A stretch of 42,257 bases of DNA from NCBI GenBank assembly GCA_022703405.1, contig JAKLDT010000007.1, positions 1 through 42,257 on the forward strand. Direction: 5' to 3'. This DNA is from Bacteroidota bacterium (GTDB taxonomy: Bacteria > Bacteroidota > Bacteroidia > Bacteroidales > VadinHA17). This document shows positions 15,136 to 23,741 of the stretch, in pieces. Positions within the stretch are counted from its first letter, which is position 1, and every line of letters starts with the position of its first letter. The position numbers were made by a program, and so were the translations under genes. The notes beneath the pieces were generated by a model, which was given only the letters and a program-made list of their open reading frames with translations, was not told where the DNA came from and made no database searches.

Positions 15136-16287
15136 TCAGATTTTCAGAAAGATCTTCTTCTTATAAAGTATGTAAAGAAATACCCATCCTATTGCTGTTA
15201 TTCCCAGTCCGTTCATTAGTGGAGCCCATGTTTCCGGCAATAAATCTGTAATGCCCTTGAAGAAGAATTTGTTTGCATTACTAAAATTTATAATTCTGTT
15301 AGTCAGATAAATTGTTATCGGGTTAAGACCTATCACAACAAAGAAAAAAGCCCATTTCCTGTATTGCATTACGTCTATTATAAGGTAGAACAATGAAAAG
15401 AGCAGGATGCTAAGGCCGCCAACATAACAAACGAAGGAACTCGACCAGATATTCTTGTTTATCGGGAAAAACAGATTCCAGATACTTCCGATTAAAATAA
15501 ATATTATGCCTGCCATCACAAGCGAGATCACTTTTTTCAATGGCTTGTCCGACAGGTATTCAGACATCATGAATTCCCCGGTAAACATTCCCAGCAGGGC
15601 AGTTGATATTGCAGGGATTGTACTGAAAAGTCCCTCCGGATCATGGTTGCCACGGTAAAGCTTGCCGGGCATAAGCAGCCTGTCAATGTAGCTTGCCAGG
15701 TTGCCTTCCTGTGAAAACGGATCTGTTGCTCCAAGGTCATGGGCAGGAAAGAGCAGCAGCAGCAACCAGTATCCGATAAGCAATAAGCTGAACCACAGTA
15801 TCCTGAATTTTCTTCCTGCATTCATATAAATAAGAGCAGCGAACATCCAGGCCAGGCCGATTCTTCCAAGAACACTGCCATAACGCATGTTTTCAAAATC
15901 AAAACGAATACCATTATTATATACTATGCCGAGCAGGACAAGTATCAAGCCTCTGAAGATTATATGCCTGTATATCAGGGCGTCTGCCTCACCTTTTTGC
16001 CTTCTCTTTGCAAGAGAATATGGAAAGGAAATTCCGGCAATGAATAGGAAAAGAGGGAATATCATGTCATAAAATCTGAAGCCATCCCATTCAACATGAT
16101 CCAGCTGTCCGGCCCACCATTCAAAAACCGGCCATCCTGTAAGAGTTGCAAGACCTGTGAACAGGGCTTCTCCTCCCATAATCCAGAACATGTCGAAACC
16201 GCGGAGGGCATCGAGGGAGTAAAGTCTTTTTTGTGAAGCTGAAGTGTTTGATTCCATTGTAATTGAAGCAGAAAATTTATTTGTCAA
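15136..16287 (-). CDS. HGSNAT-like / DUF5009 membrane acyltransferase
   Basis: A 383-aa polytopic inner-membrane protein with about ten hydrophobic segments. The N-terminal block RLYSLDALRGFDMFWIMGGE (~21-40) and IFPLFLFIAGISFPYSLAKRR (~76-95, split) are typical of the DUF5009/YeiB-like group related to human heparan-alpha-glucosaminide N-acetyltransferase. That enzyme acetylates terminal glucosamine across a membrane. In bacteria the acceptor is usually unknown; a sugar is plausible given the glycosidases nearby. A start at residue 11 (MESNTSASQKRL, 16257) is equally likely. First gene of a two-gene unit with the URO-D-like gene downstream, and divergent from the APC permease. Confidence 0.8.
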   Translation of the reverse strand: MTNKFSASITMESNTSASQKRLYSLDALRGFDMFWIMGGEALFTGLATLTGWPVFEWWAGQLDHVEWDGFRFYDMIFPLFLFIAGISFPYSLAKRRQKGEADALIYRHIIFRGLILVLLGIVYNNGIRFDFENMRYGSVLGRIGLAWMFAALIYMNAGRKFRILWFSLLLIGYWLLLLLFPAHDLGATDPFSQEGNLASYIDRLLMPGKLYRGNHDPEGLFSTIPAISTALLGMFTGEFMMSEYLSDKPLKKVISLVMAGIIFILIGSIWNLFFPINKNIWSSSFVCYVGGLSILLFSLFYLIIDVMQYRKWAFFFVVIGLNPITIYLTNRIINFSNANKFFFKGITDLLPETWAPLMNGLGITAIGWVFLYILYKKKIFLKI

Positions 16288-16417
16288 TTTAAGTTAAATA
16301 TTTGCCGGATAATGTGTATTCTCGCTTATAATTTGCATATTTGACTAACGCAGGTTAAGCGTTCTCAAATATAGAAAAATAAGTAAATGCAATTTATTAC
16401 TTCAAATCTGTTTCCCG

Positions 16418-17767
16418 ATGAGTGTTAACCAACCCGATGGTTCAGGTCCCGGTTTGCGGCGTGTACTTGGACTGACTTCTCTTGTTCTGTACGGAATAAT
16501 CCTTATCCAGCCCACAGCGCCAATGCCACTGTTTGGTGCCGCAGCAACGCTTGCAAAGGGGCATGTTGTTACTACTATTATTATAGGTATGATAGGGATG
16601 ATGTTCACGGCAATCAGTTATGGACGAATGGCCAATGTATATCCCAGTGCAGGTTCTGCATACGCTTATGTAAGCCGTGAAATACATCCTTCCCTGGGTT
16701 ATTTTATAGGATGGGGGATGATTTTCGATTATGTGATGAACCCTATAATCTGTGTTATATGGATCAGCAAGGCTGCAATGAACCTTATTCCCGAAATACC
16801 TTTCCCTGTATATGCAGTGTTTTTCACTCTGCTTTTCACAGGAATGAACCTAAGGGGAATAGAATCAAGCTCAAGGACCAACGCTGTTATTGCTGCCGGA
16901 CTTGGTGTAGTCATTATTCTTTTCCTTGGCGCAGCTGTACGTTACCTGATAATTAATCCTCCGGCAGGAATTTCAGAATGGACAAGACCTTTTTATGATC
17001 CTCAGACTTTCTCATTCAATGCAATGTCTGCAGGGGCTTCACTTGCGGTGCTTACATATATAGGATTCGACGGAATTTCAACTCTTTCGGAGGAGGTAAA
17101 GAACCCTCGCCGCAATATTCTCCTGGCTTCTGTTCTTGTATGCATCATAACAGGCACACTTGCGTCAATCCAGGTCTATTTTGCACAGATGGTATGGCCC
17201 GGTACTTCTTTCCCTGATCAGGATACGGCATTCTGCTATGTTGCAGGAAAAGCAGGAGGACAATGGTTATTCCATACTGTTAATTTCGCATTGCTGATTG
17301 CTACAATCGGCTCTGGTTCAGGAGCTCATCTGGGTGCAGGCCGCCTTCTTTACGGCATGGGACGTGACAATGCTATTCCTAAGAAGTTCTTTGCCTATGT
17401 GAATCCCAAAACGCAGATACCTTCAAACAATATAATACTTGTAGGTGCAATTGTACTGATAGGAGTATTTCTGGTAACATATTCACTTGGTGCTCAATTA
17501 CTTAATTTTGGAGCCCTGATTGCTTTCATGGGAGTAAATGCCTCAGCCTTCACGCATTATTTCATTAACAGCAAGCAGAGAAATTTCTGGAACTTCATTG
17601 CTCCGCTTCTTGGCTTTTCAATATGCCTGTATCTATGGATCAGTCTGGGTGTGCCTGCAAAAATTGTGGGTATAGTCTGGCTGTCCTGCGGAGTTCTTTA
17701 CGGAGCATACCGTACTTCATGGTTCCGCAAGCCCATGCAGTTTGCAGAACTTAATAATAATGAGTAG
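16418..17767 (+). CDS. APC-superfamily amino acid/polyamine permease
   Basis: A 449-aa protein with about twelve hydrophobic helices. The first helix region GLTSLVLYGIILIQPTAPMPLFG (split at residue ~30) contains the unwound-helix substrate-site pattern of APC transporters. SYGRMANVYPSAGSAYAYVS (~67-86) and GFDGISTLSEEVKNPRRNI (~218-236) are conserved APC blocks. It probably imports an amino acid or amine with a proton; the substrate cannot be read, though it resembles the putrescine importer/YgjI side of the family. Followed after 24 bp by the NIPSNAP gene, likely co-transcribed. Confidence 0.85.
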   Translation: MSVNQPDGSGPGLRRVLGLTSLVLYGIILIQPTAPMPLFGAAATLAKGHVVTTIIIGMIGMMFTAISYGRMANVYPSAGSAYAYVSREIHPSLGYFIGWGMIFDYVMNPIICVIWISKAAMNLIPEIPFPVYAVFFTLLFTGMNLRGIESSSRTNAVIAAGLGVVIILFLGAAVRYLIINPPAGISEWTRPFYDPQTFSFNAMSAGASLAVLTYIGFDGISTLSEEVKNPRRNILLASVLVCIITGTLASIQVYFAQMVWPGTSFPDQDTAFCYVAGKAGGQWLFHTVNFALLIATIGSGSGAHLGAGRLLYGMGRDNAIPKKFFAYVNPKTQIPSNNIILVGAIVLIGVFLVTYSLGAQLLNFGALIAFMGVNASAFTHYFINSKQRNFWNFIAPLLGFSICLYLWISLGVPAKIVGIVWLSCGVLYGAYRTSWFRKPMQFAELNNNE

Positions 17768-17791
17768 TAAACAATTTCAAAATAAAAGATT

Positions 17792-18589
17792 ATGAAACCC
17801 GCAATCAGATTTTCAGCAGTTTTTGCAGTGCTGTTACTTGTAACTGCATTATCGGCAGACTTCAGTTTTGCCAATCCTCCTGCTAAACAGGAATTCTATG
17901 AAATCAGGATCTATCATGTTTACGGCCCGCAGGATGGAAAGGTTGATGCATTCCTGAAGGATGCATTCATTCCGGCTCTTCACAGGGCAGGCATAGCCAA
18001 GGTAGGAGTATTTAAGCCCCTTGAGACTGATCTTCAGTCAGGGAAGAAAATCTTCGTTTTCATTCCGTACAAAACTCTTGAACAGTATTCTTCTCTTTCC
18101 GAAGTTCTTGCAAAGGACAAAACCTATCAGGATGCAGGAAAATCATTCCTTGCAGCTCCCTTCAATGAGGCCCCGTACAAAAGGCATGAGAGTATCCTTC
18201 TGAAGGCTTTCAAAGACTGGCCACAGGCTACCTTCCCGGAATATACAAATCCGGTTTCTGAAAGAGTGTATGAGCTGAGAAGTTATGAAAGTTCAACAGA
18301 AGATCTGGCTGTCAGGAAGATACACATGTTTAACGAAGGAAAGGAGATAGATATTTTTACAAAGCTGAATTTCAACGCTGTCTTTTATGGTGAAGTGCTT
18401 GCAGGTTCATCGAAACCAAACCTGATGTATATGACCACCTTCACTGATATGAAGTCGCATGATGAACACTGGAAGGCATTCGGAGCAAGTGATGAGTGGA
18501 AAGCTCTTTCTCCAAAGGAAGAATATAAAAATACCGTGTCGTATATTGACAGGTATCTTCTCAGGCCTGCTAACTATTCGGATTTTTAG
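17792..18589 (+). CDS. NIPSNAP-family exported protein
   Basis: A 265-aa protein with a signal peptide (~1-27, ending SFANPPA) and two ferredoxin-like NIPSNAP repeats. The first begins EFYEIRIYHVYGPQDGKVDAF (split near residue 40) and contains GIAKVGVFKPLE. The second begins RVYELRSYESSTEDLAVRK (~165) with FNAVFYGEVLAGSSKPNLMYM (split). Such exported double-NIPSNAP proteins are common in Bacteroidetes and Planctomycetes; their function is not known. It directly follows the permease gene, and a GC-rich repeat region with strong hairpins separates it from the convergent trpB. Confidence 0.85.
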   Translation: MKPAIRFSAVFAVLLLVTALSADFSFANPPAKQEFYEIRIYHVYGPQDGKVDAFLKDAFIPALHRAGIAKVGVFKPLETDLQSGKKIFVFIPYKTLEQYSSLSEVLAKDKTYQDAGKSFLAAPFNEAPYKRHESILLKAFKDWPQATFPEYTNPVSERVYELRSYESSTEDLAVRKIHMFNEGKEIDIFTKLNFNAVFYGEVLAGSSKPNLMYMTTFTDMKSHDEHWKAFGASDEWKALSPKEEYKNTVSYIDRYLLRPANYSDF

Positions 18590-18602
18590 ACTTTAAGGAA
18601 GA

Positions 18603-18749
18603 CCTCATCCCCCAGCCCATTCCTCCATGGGTAAAAGCCTCATCCCCCAGCCCCTTCTCCCGGGGGAGAAGGGGAGTCATCTGAAGAATGTACATTCATC
18701 TATAGCCTTAAGCCCCTCCCACTTCGGGGGAGGGGTTTGGGGAGAGGTA
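18603..18749. repeat. GC-rich palindromic repeats between convergent genes, possible bidirectional terminator
   Basis: CCTCATCCCCCAGCCC occurs twice (18603-18618, 18638-18653). Two strong hairpins follow: CCCCTTCTCCC/GGGAGAAGGGG (18651-18674, 2-nt loop) and CCCCTCCC/GGGAGGGG (18713-18735). No T-tract follows, so termination would be of an unusual kind. It belongs to the same general GC-rich family as the elements at 6361, 6626, 23751 and 38084. It ends directly at the trpB stop codon. Confidence 0.7.
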
Positions 18750-18750
18750 A

Positions 18751-20112
18751 TTAAACACCTACATCTATTTTCGAAACAGCATCCTCAACCTCAGCTGCTG
18801 TAAGTTCATGATCAGGCAGGTTGTTTTCGAAGTATTTCTCATAAGCAGAGATGTCGAAATGACCATGACCACTGAGATTGAACAGGATTGTTTTTGAAAC
18901 ACCTTCAAGATCAGCTCTCCTTGCTTCATCGAGGGCGCCTGCAATGGCATAAGATGACTCCGGTGCAGGCAGTATACCTTCTGTTTTTGCAAACAATACA
19001 GCTCCTTCAAAGCATTCCCTCTGCATTTTTGCCTTAGCTTCAATGAATCCATCCTTAAGCAGCTGGCTCACAAGCACTCCGGCTCCATGATATCTCAATC
19101 CTCCTGCATGTATCTTGTCGGGAATGAAGTTGTGTCCCAGTGTATACATAGGAAGGAGGGGAGTCATTCCGGCATTATCGCCAAAGTCGTAAGTGAATTT
19201 ACCTTTTGTCAGCTTTGGACATGATGAAGGTTCTATTGTTAAAAGACGTGTTTTTCTGTTGTTCTGCAACCTTTCCCGGAGGAAGGGGAATGCTATTCCC
19301 GAGAAGTTTGAACCACCACCGAAGCATCCGATTACAACATCAGGATAGTCACCCGCCTTCTCCATCTGGAGCAAAGCTTCCTGGCCAATAATTGTCTGAT
19401 GCAGAATAACATGGTTAAGAACGCTTCCGAGTGAGTATTTTGTGTAAGGATCCTGTACGGCTATTTCCATTGCCTCAGAGATAGCTATTCCAAGACTGCC
19501 CGGAGAATCGGGATCCATTTCCAGTATCTTTCTCCCGGCTGCAGTCAGGGTACTTGGTGAGGGAACCACCTTTGCATTATATGTATTCATCAGAAGCTTT
19601 CTTCCTGGTTTATGATCATAGCTCACCCTTACCATAAAAACAAGCAGTTCAAGACCGAAATGGTTGCAGGCGAAGCTCATAGCGCTTCCCCACTGGCCCG
19701 CGCCCGTTTCGGTGGTTATCCTGCGCACACCTTCTTTTTTATTATAGTATGCCTGGGCTATTGCAGTATTGGCTTTATGGGAACCTGAATAGTTACCTCC
19801 TTCGTACTTATAGTATATTCTACTTTTGGTCCCAAGCGCCTTTTCAAGGCTTGTTGCCCTGTACATGGGAGAAGGTCTGAAGTTATAATACAGATCAAGG
19901 ACCTCATCAGGTATTTCAATGTATCTCTCGGTTGAAACCTCCTGTTTGATCAGCTCCATCGGGAATACTGCTGACAGGTCTTCCGGTCCCACAGGCTGCT
20001 TTGTTGCAGGGTGGAGGGGAGGAAGAGGTTTGTTTGGCATATCGGCCATGATATTATACCATTGCCTTGGCATTTCGTTTTCGCTTAAGATGATCTTTTT
20101 GAATTTTTCCAT
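18751..20112 (-). CDS. trpB: Tryptophan synthase beta subunit, TrpB2 type
   Basis: A 453-aa PLP enzyme that joins indole and serine to make tryptophan. GNYSGSHKANTA (107-118) holds the PLP lysine, Lys113. GCFGGGSNFSG (~263-273) is the phosphate-binding loop. Length, the N-terminal extension and RPSPMYRATSLEKALG (~79-94) place it with the TrpB2 (TIGR01415) group rather than the TrpA-dependent TrpB1 of ~400 aa. No trpA or other trp genes adjoin it. It is preceded by a trp leader peptide (20210-20269) and an intrinsic terminator (20144-20173), so its expression is very likely controlled by transcription attenuation in response to Trp-tRNA. Confidence 0.93.
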   Translation of the reverse strand: MEKFKKIILSENEMPRQWYNIMADMPNKPLPPLHPATKQPVGPEDLSAVFPMELIKQEVSTERYIEIPDEVLDLYYNFRPSPMYRATSLEKALGTKSRIYYKYEGGNYSGSHKANTAIAQAYYNKKEGVRRITTETGAGQWGSAMSFACNHFGLELLVFMVRVSYDHKPGRKLLMNTYNAKVVPSPSTLTAAGRKILEMDPDSPGSLGIAISEAMEIAVQDPYTKYSLGSVLNHVILHQTIIGQEALLQMEKAGDYPDVVIGCFGGGSNFSGIAFPFLRERLQNNRKTRLLTIEPSSCPKLTKGKFTYDFGDNAGMTPLLPMYTLGHNFIPDKIHAGGLRYHGAGVLVSQLLKDGFIEAKAKMQRECFEGAVLFAKTEGILPAPESSYAIAGALDEARRADLEGVSKTILFNLSGHGHFDISAYEKYFENNLPDHELTAAEVEDAVSKIDVGV

Positions 20113-20143
20113 TGTAGTACTATTTTATTGGTTAATTATTTGC

Positions 20144-20173
20144 AAAAAAAAAGCACGCTGTGTACAGCGTGCT
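20144..20173 (-). terminator. Attenuator terminator of trpB
   Basis: On the minus strand AGCACGCTG-TACA-CAGCGTGCT is a perfect 9-bp stem with a 4-nt loop, followed by nine T. It lies between the trp leader peptide and the trpB start (20112). Bases ACACAG (20163-20158; loop plus start of the 3' arm) can instead pair with CTGTGT (20217-20212), which overlaps the end of the leader ORF. This gives a plausible antiterminator. Confidence 0.9.
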
Positions 20174-20209
20174 CATAAATAATATCTTAAAACTCTTATA
20201 AATGGCTTG

Positions 20210-20269
20210 TTACACAGTTTCAACAATGTTGCTGCGCCAAGACCAGATATATGAGTTGTTCATTTTCAT
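20210..20269 (-). CDS. trp operon leader peptide
   Basis: A 19-codon ORF reading MKMNNSYIWSWRSNIVETV, with Trp at codons 9 and 11. A start at the second ATG (codon 3) is also possible. It is followed by the terminator at 20144-20173 and then trpB. A ribosome stalled on the Trp codons would leave CTGTGT, at the leader stop, free to pair with the terminator and permit read-through. A ribosome that reaches the stop codon would cover it and let the terminator form. This is the classical attenuation arrangement; related Trp-codon leaders are known in Bacteroidetes (the 'Bacteroid-trp' RNA motif, from memory). Only two Trp codons, but together with gene context the call is strong. Confidence 0.88.
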   Translation of the reverse strand: MKMNNSYIWSWRSNIVETV

Positions 20270-20274
20270 GAGGA

Positions 20275-20303
20275 CAAAAATAATTAATTTTTTAAAATTC
20301 AAA
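20275..20303 (-). promoter_or_regulatory. Promoter of the trp leader
   Basis: TATTTTTG (20282-20275) matches the -7 consensus TAnnTTTG. TTTG (20303-20300) lies 17 bp upstream as the -33 element. The predicted transcription start is near 20271, only about 2 nt before the leader ATG, so the leader peptide may be translated from an almost leaderless RNA. Confidence 0.6.
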
Positions 20304-20386
20304 ATAAAAAGTGTAAATATTTTTAAAAAATTATACGAGGTACCTGATTTTCTTGTTAAAATGACATGTAAGAACCTGATTTCGTT

Positions 20387-21637
20387 TTATTCATATACAA
20401 GTGCTCCAAGTGATCTTAAATCGTCGAAGAAAGCAGGATAGGACTTGGCGATACTCTGCGAGTCCTTGATATACACTCTTCCGTCAGCTTTAAGTGCAGT
20501 TACAGCCATAGCCATGGCAATACGGTGATCCTCATGCGATTCCACCCTTGCTCCTTTTACCCTGCCTCCTGTAATTGTCATAATATCACCTGAGATTTCA
20601 ACTCCTATGCCCAGCTTTCCGAATTCAGTTCTTATTGTGTCAGCCCTGTTGCTTTCCTTGTGAATTAACCTCGACACACCTTTAATTGTTGAGGTTCCCT
20701 TGCAATACGATGCAAGTGCGACAAGAGGGGGGAAGAGGTCAGGAGAATGTGTTGCATCAAACGAAAATGCTTTCAGCTCCGATGCTCTGACAAGGAAGGT
20801 ATCTTTTTCCGCTTTGACCGATGCACCTGCATCCTTTAAGGCGTTCAGAACAGCCATGTCACTCTGCCTGCTCGACTGTTTTAATCCTGCAACTGCTATT
20901 TCGCCGTTAATGGCGCCGGCAACAAGCAGGAAGGCTCCTCCGCTCCAGTCTCCTTCCACAGTATATTCACATGCTCTGTATTTCTGATTGCCTGAAATAC
21001 GGAAATGTTTATAATCTTCATTGACTATGTTTATTCCAAAATCCTTCAGTATCTCAATTGTCATATCAATATAAGGACTGCTCTTCAGATTTATAACTGT
21101 TACTTCCGAATCCTTTTCAGCCAGGGGAAGCGCCATCAGCAACCCGGTCAGCAACTGGCTGCTTACAGATCCGTCAATAGTGCATTTTCCGCCTTGCAGG
21201 GGACCTTTTATTGAAAGAGGAAGTAAACCGTTTGTTGTCTGACACTGTACTCCCAGCTGCGACAGAGCCTCTTCAATCATTTTCATAGGCCTCTTCCTGA
21301 GAGAGTTGGCTCCGGTTATTAATATCTCTTCTGAATACAGTGCTGCAATAGGAGAGAACATTCTTATAGCAAGGCCTGATTCCCCGCAATTCAGTTTAGC
21401 CTCTTTCAGCTCGCCTGTTCCGTGAATCAGAAGCCTGTCAGGTGAAGGCTCAACTCTTGCTCCAAGACCTACTGCCATGCTCATGGCAGCAAGTGAATCG
21501 TCACAGTAAGAAGGATTATGGATTATACTATTGCCGGTGGCAAGCAGTCCTGCTGCTATTGCCCGCTGAGTCATGCTTTTTGAAGAGGGTGCCTTGACAG
21601 TACCCTTTAAATGAGACGGATCAATGTATCTTTCCAT
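20387..21637 (-). CDS. aroA: 3-phosphoshikimate 1-carboxyvinyltransferase (EPSP synthase)
   Basis: A 416-aa enzyme that adds enolpyruvate to shikimate-3-phosphate, the step before chorismate synthase. APSSKSMTQRA (~17-27) is the N-terminal substrate-binding signature. GESGLAIRMFSP (~84), SSQLLTGLLMALP (~159), GDWSGGAFLLVAG (~225) and HESHEDHRIAMA-type residues (~365, VESHEDHRIAMAMAV) are the usual EPSP synthase landmarks. It is the last gene of the pheA-aminotransferase-tyrA-aroF/CM-aroA run, 14 bp after aroF/CM. No terminator was seen between its stop codon and the trp leader promoter. Confidence 0.95.
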   Translation of the reverse strand: MERYIDPSHLKGTVKAPSSKSMTQRAIAAGLLATGNSIIHNPSYCDDSLAAMSMAVGLGARVEPSPDRLLIHGTGELKEAKLNCGESGLAIRMFSPIAALYSEEILITGANSLRKRPMKMIEEALSQLGVQCQTTNGLLPLSIKGPLQGGKCTIDGSVSSQLLTGLLMALPLAEKDSEVTVINLKSSPYIDMTIEILKDFGINIVNEDYKHFRISGNQKYRACEYTVEGDWSGGAFLLVAGAINGEIAVAGLKQSSRQSDMAVLNALKDAGASVKAEKDTFLVRASELKAFSFDATHSPDLFPPLVALASYCKGTSTIKGVSRLIHKESNRADTIRTEFGKLGIGVEISGDIMTITGGRVKGARVESHEDHRIAMAMAVTALKADGRVYIKDSQSIAKSYPAFFDDLRSLGALVYE

Positions 21638-21651
21638 ATATCAGAATTATA

Positions 21652-22746
21652 TTATCTCTCATTATTCATCACCCTCATCTGGTGATTAATCGACTCCTGA
21701 TGGATAGCCTTGAAGATGCCGTCAATCATCTCTGCACTCAGTCCTTTGGTCTGACCTCTGATAACCGCTCTTCTTATTATTTCATCCCACCGGAGACTCT
21801 GCAAGATAGTGATATTATTTTCCTTTTTGTACATCCCTATCTTTTCTGCTATCTTCATTCTCTTTTCAAGCAGGTCAAGAAGATGGTCATCATAGATATC
21901 AATCTGCTGTCTCAGTTCTCCCAGAACATCAAGAAGTTTCGGATCATCAGGATTGGGATTTCTCATAATAAGCCTTGTCAGCAGCTCTTTCAGGTCGTTA
22001 GGGGTGAGCTGCTGAGCTGAGTCGCTCAGGGCATTTGCCGGATCTATATGTGATTCTATCATCAATCCGTCGAAATTGAGGTCCATGGCTTTCTGCGAAA
22101 TTTCATGCAGGTAGGCCCTGGCACCGGCTATATGGCTTGGATCACAGATTATTGGCAGGTCAGGAATTCTCCTTCTGAGCTCGATTGGCAGCTGCCAGTT
22201 GGGCTGGTTGCGATACAGGGTTTTTTCATAAGTTGAAAAGCCTCTGTGTATAGCGCCTATCCTTGTAATGCCTGCTCCGGCAATCCTTTCAATAGCTCCC
22301 ACCCAGAGTTCTATATCGGGATTGACAGGATTCTTTACAAGTACCATAACATCAACTCCCTGCAGGGCGTCAGATATCTCCTGTACTGTGAAAGGATTAA
22401 CAGTTGTTCTGGCCCCGATCCAGAGCATGTCGACACCGTATTTAAGTGCTTCATAAACATGTTTTTCATTTGCCACTTCGGTTCCGATAAGCATTCCGGT
22501 TTCCTGTTTGACCCTTCTCATCCATTTCAGACCTTCTGATCCGATTCCCTCAAATGAGTTTGGCCTGGTACGGGGTTTCCATATCCCTGCCCGGAATACA
22601 CTTACCTGATTGAGAGCTGCAAGCTGCCTGGCAGTTTCCATCACCTGTTCTTCCGTCTCTGCGCTGCATGGACCGGATATCAGGAAAGGTCTTCCCTTGT
22701 AACCCTTCCAGTCAGTGATCTGAGTGTTTTCAATCTTTAGAACCAT
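21652..22746 (-). CDS. aroF: Bifunctional DAHP synthase / chorismate mutase
   Basis: A 364-aa fusion. Residues ~1-265 are a type I-beta DAHP synthase, which makes the first shikimate-pathway intermediate from PEP and erythrose-4-phosphate; landmarks are FLISGPCSAETEEQ (~22), FRAGIWKPRTRPNSFEG (~52) and DPSHIAGARAY (~202). Residues ~275-364 are an AroQ-type chorismate mutase helical domain (LRQQIDIYDDHLLDLLEKRM, KIGMYKKENN). The order synthase-then-mutase is typical of Bacteroidetes. The mutase domain probably lets prephenate levels feed back on DAHP synthase. It lies between tyrA (gap filled by repeats 22755-22841) and aroA. Confidence 0.95.
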   Translation of the reverse strand: MVLKIENTQITDWKGYKGRPFLISGPCSAETEEQVMETARQLAALNQVSVFRAGIWKPRTRPNSFEGIGSEGLKWMRRVKQETGMLIGTEVANEKHVYEALKYGVDMLWIGARTTVNPFTVQEISDALQGVDVMVLVKNPVNPDIELWVGAIERIAGAGITRIGAIHRGFSTYEKTLYRNQPNWQLPIELRRRIPDLPIICDPSHIAGARAYLHEISQKAMDLNFDGLMIESHIDPANALSDSAQQLTPNDLKELLTRLIMRNPNPDDPKLLDVLGELRQQIDIYDDHLLDLLEKRMKIAEKIGMYKKENNITILQSLRWDEIIRRAVIRGQTKGLSAEMIDGIFKAIHQESINHQMRVMNNER

Positions 22747-22754
22747 TTTTTTAA

Positions 22755-22841
22755 GTTTAGAGTTTGGAGTTTGGAGTTCTGAGTTCTGAGTTTAGAGAAT
22801 CTTTAACTCTAGTCACTCTAGGCACTCTAGTCACTCCACAC
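22755..22841. repeat. Inverted short-period repeat pair between tyrA and aroF
   Basis: Left arm: six 7-bp units GTTTAGA, GTTTGGA, GTTTGGA, GTTCTGA, GTTCTGA, GTTTAGA (22755-22796). Right arm: four 9-bp units ACTCTAGTC, ACTCTAGGC, ACTCTAGTC, ACTCCACAC (22806-22841). On opposite strands both carry a GAGT core. The right arm ends exactly at the tyrA stop codon. It sits inside an operon, so the folded RNA could affect expression of aroF relative to tyrA. Confidence 0.8.
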
Positions 22842-23686
22842 TAATTAAGTATCTTCCTGATAGTATTTGCTTCATCCATCAAATTTTTAAGCCCTTCCAT
22901 ATCCTTCTCCTGAATCTTCTTTTTGAAAAGGTTCATCTTTTCTATATAAGTATCAAGAACCTCAAGGATATAACCGGAATTCTCAATGAAGATAGGGGCC
23001 CATGTATCTCCGTTGCTTTTTGCCAGACGAACAGTGCTTTCAAAACCTCCTCCTGCAAGAGTCAGTATATTTTCTTCCTCCTTCTCTTTGTCAAGAACGC
23101 TGAGTGCGAGAGAAAATGAGGTAATATGCGATATATGAGATACATAAGCCACATGTGTGTCATGATCTGCAGAATTCATATATACCTTTTTCATATTCAG
23201 CACGCTGAGCATGTTTTCAACAGTGAGGAGAGCATCGGCATCGCTTAGTTCCCTGTCGCATATTATAACGTTCTTATAATCGAATAGTTTACCAATTGCG
23301 GCAAGTGGACCTGAGTATTCTGTTCCGGCCATGGGGTGGGCTGCCACAAACCTTCCTCTCGTGATGTGATTTTTGCATGCACTTGTTATACCCACTTTTG
23401 TCGAGCCCATATCCGTCACAACTTTTGATGTTCCTGAAATCATGTCAAGGACTTTATTTATAAGCTCACTGTTGGTACTGACAGGTGTTGAAAGTATTAT
23501 AAGCTCACTTTTTGCAACGGCATTTTCAAGGGTATCAATCTCATCAACAAGCCCTGTAAGCAGTGCTATATTCTGGTGCCTGATGCTTGAATCAACACCG
23601 ATTATCCAATCTGCAAACTTTCTTTTTCTCAGATCCACGGCAAGTGATCCGCCTATCAGCCCTATTCCAACTATTGTGATTGTCAT
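22841..23686 (-). CDS. tyrA: Prephenate dehydrogenase
   Basis: A 281-aa NAD-dependent enzyme making 4-hydroxyphenylpyruvate for tyrosine. VGIGLIGGSLA (6-16) is the dinucleotide-binding glycine motif. VVTDMGSTK (~90) and FVAAHPMAGTEYSGP (~113-127) are TyrA catalytic and substrate blocks, the latter with the conserved His. The C-terminal half is helical, as in the family's dimerisation domain. There is no ACT or chorismate mutase domain on this protein; the mutase is supplied by the aroF fusion next in the operon. Confidence 0.93.
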   Translation of the reverse strand: MTITIVGIGLIGGSLAVDLRKRKFADWIIGVDSSIRHQNIALLTGLVDEIDTLENAVAKSELIILSTPVSTNSELINKVLDMISGTSKVVTDMGSTKVGITSACKNHITRGRFVAAHPMAGTEYSGPLAAIGKLFDYKNVIICDRELSDADALLTVENMLSVLNMKKVYMNSADHDTHVAYVSHISHITSFSLALSVLDKEKEEENILTLAGGGFESTVRLAKSNGDTWAPIFIENSGYILEVLDTYIEKMNLFKKKIQEKDMEGLKNLMDEANTIRKILN

Positions 23687-23741
23687 TTTATGTTTGATGA
23701 ATTATTTGCGATAAGTTTCTTGTAGTTTTATTTGTTGCTGG

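Noticed and set aside
1399..18589. Canonical polysaccharide-utilisation locus
   Set aside because: No SusC/SusD pair, no hybrid two-component regulator or ECF sigma/anti-sigma pair is present.
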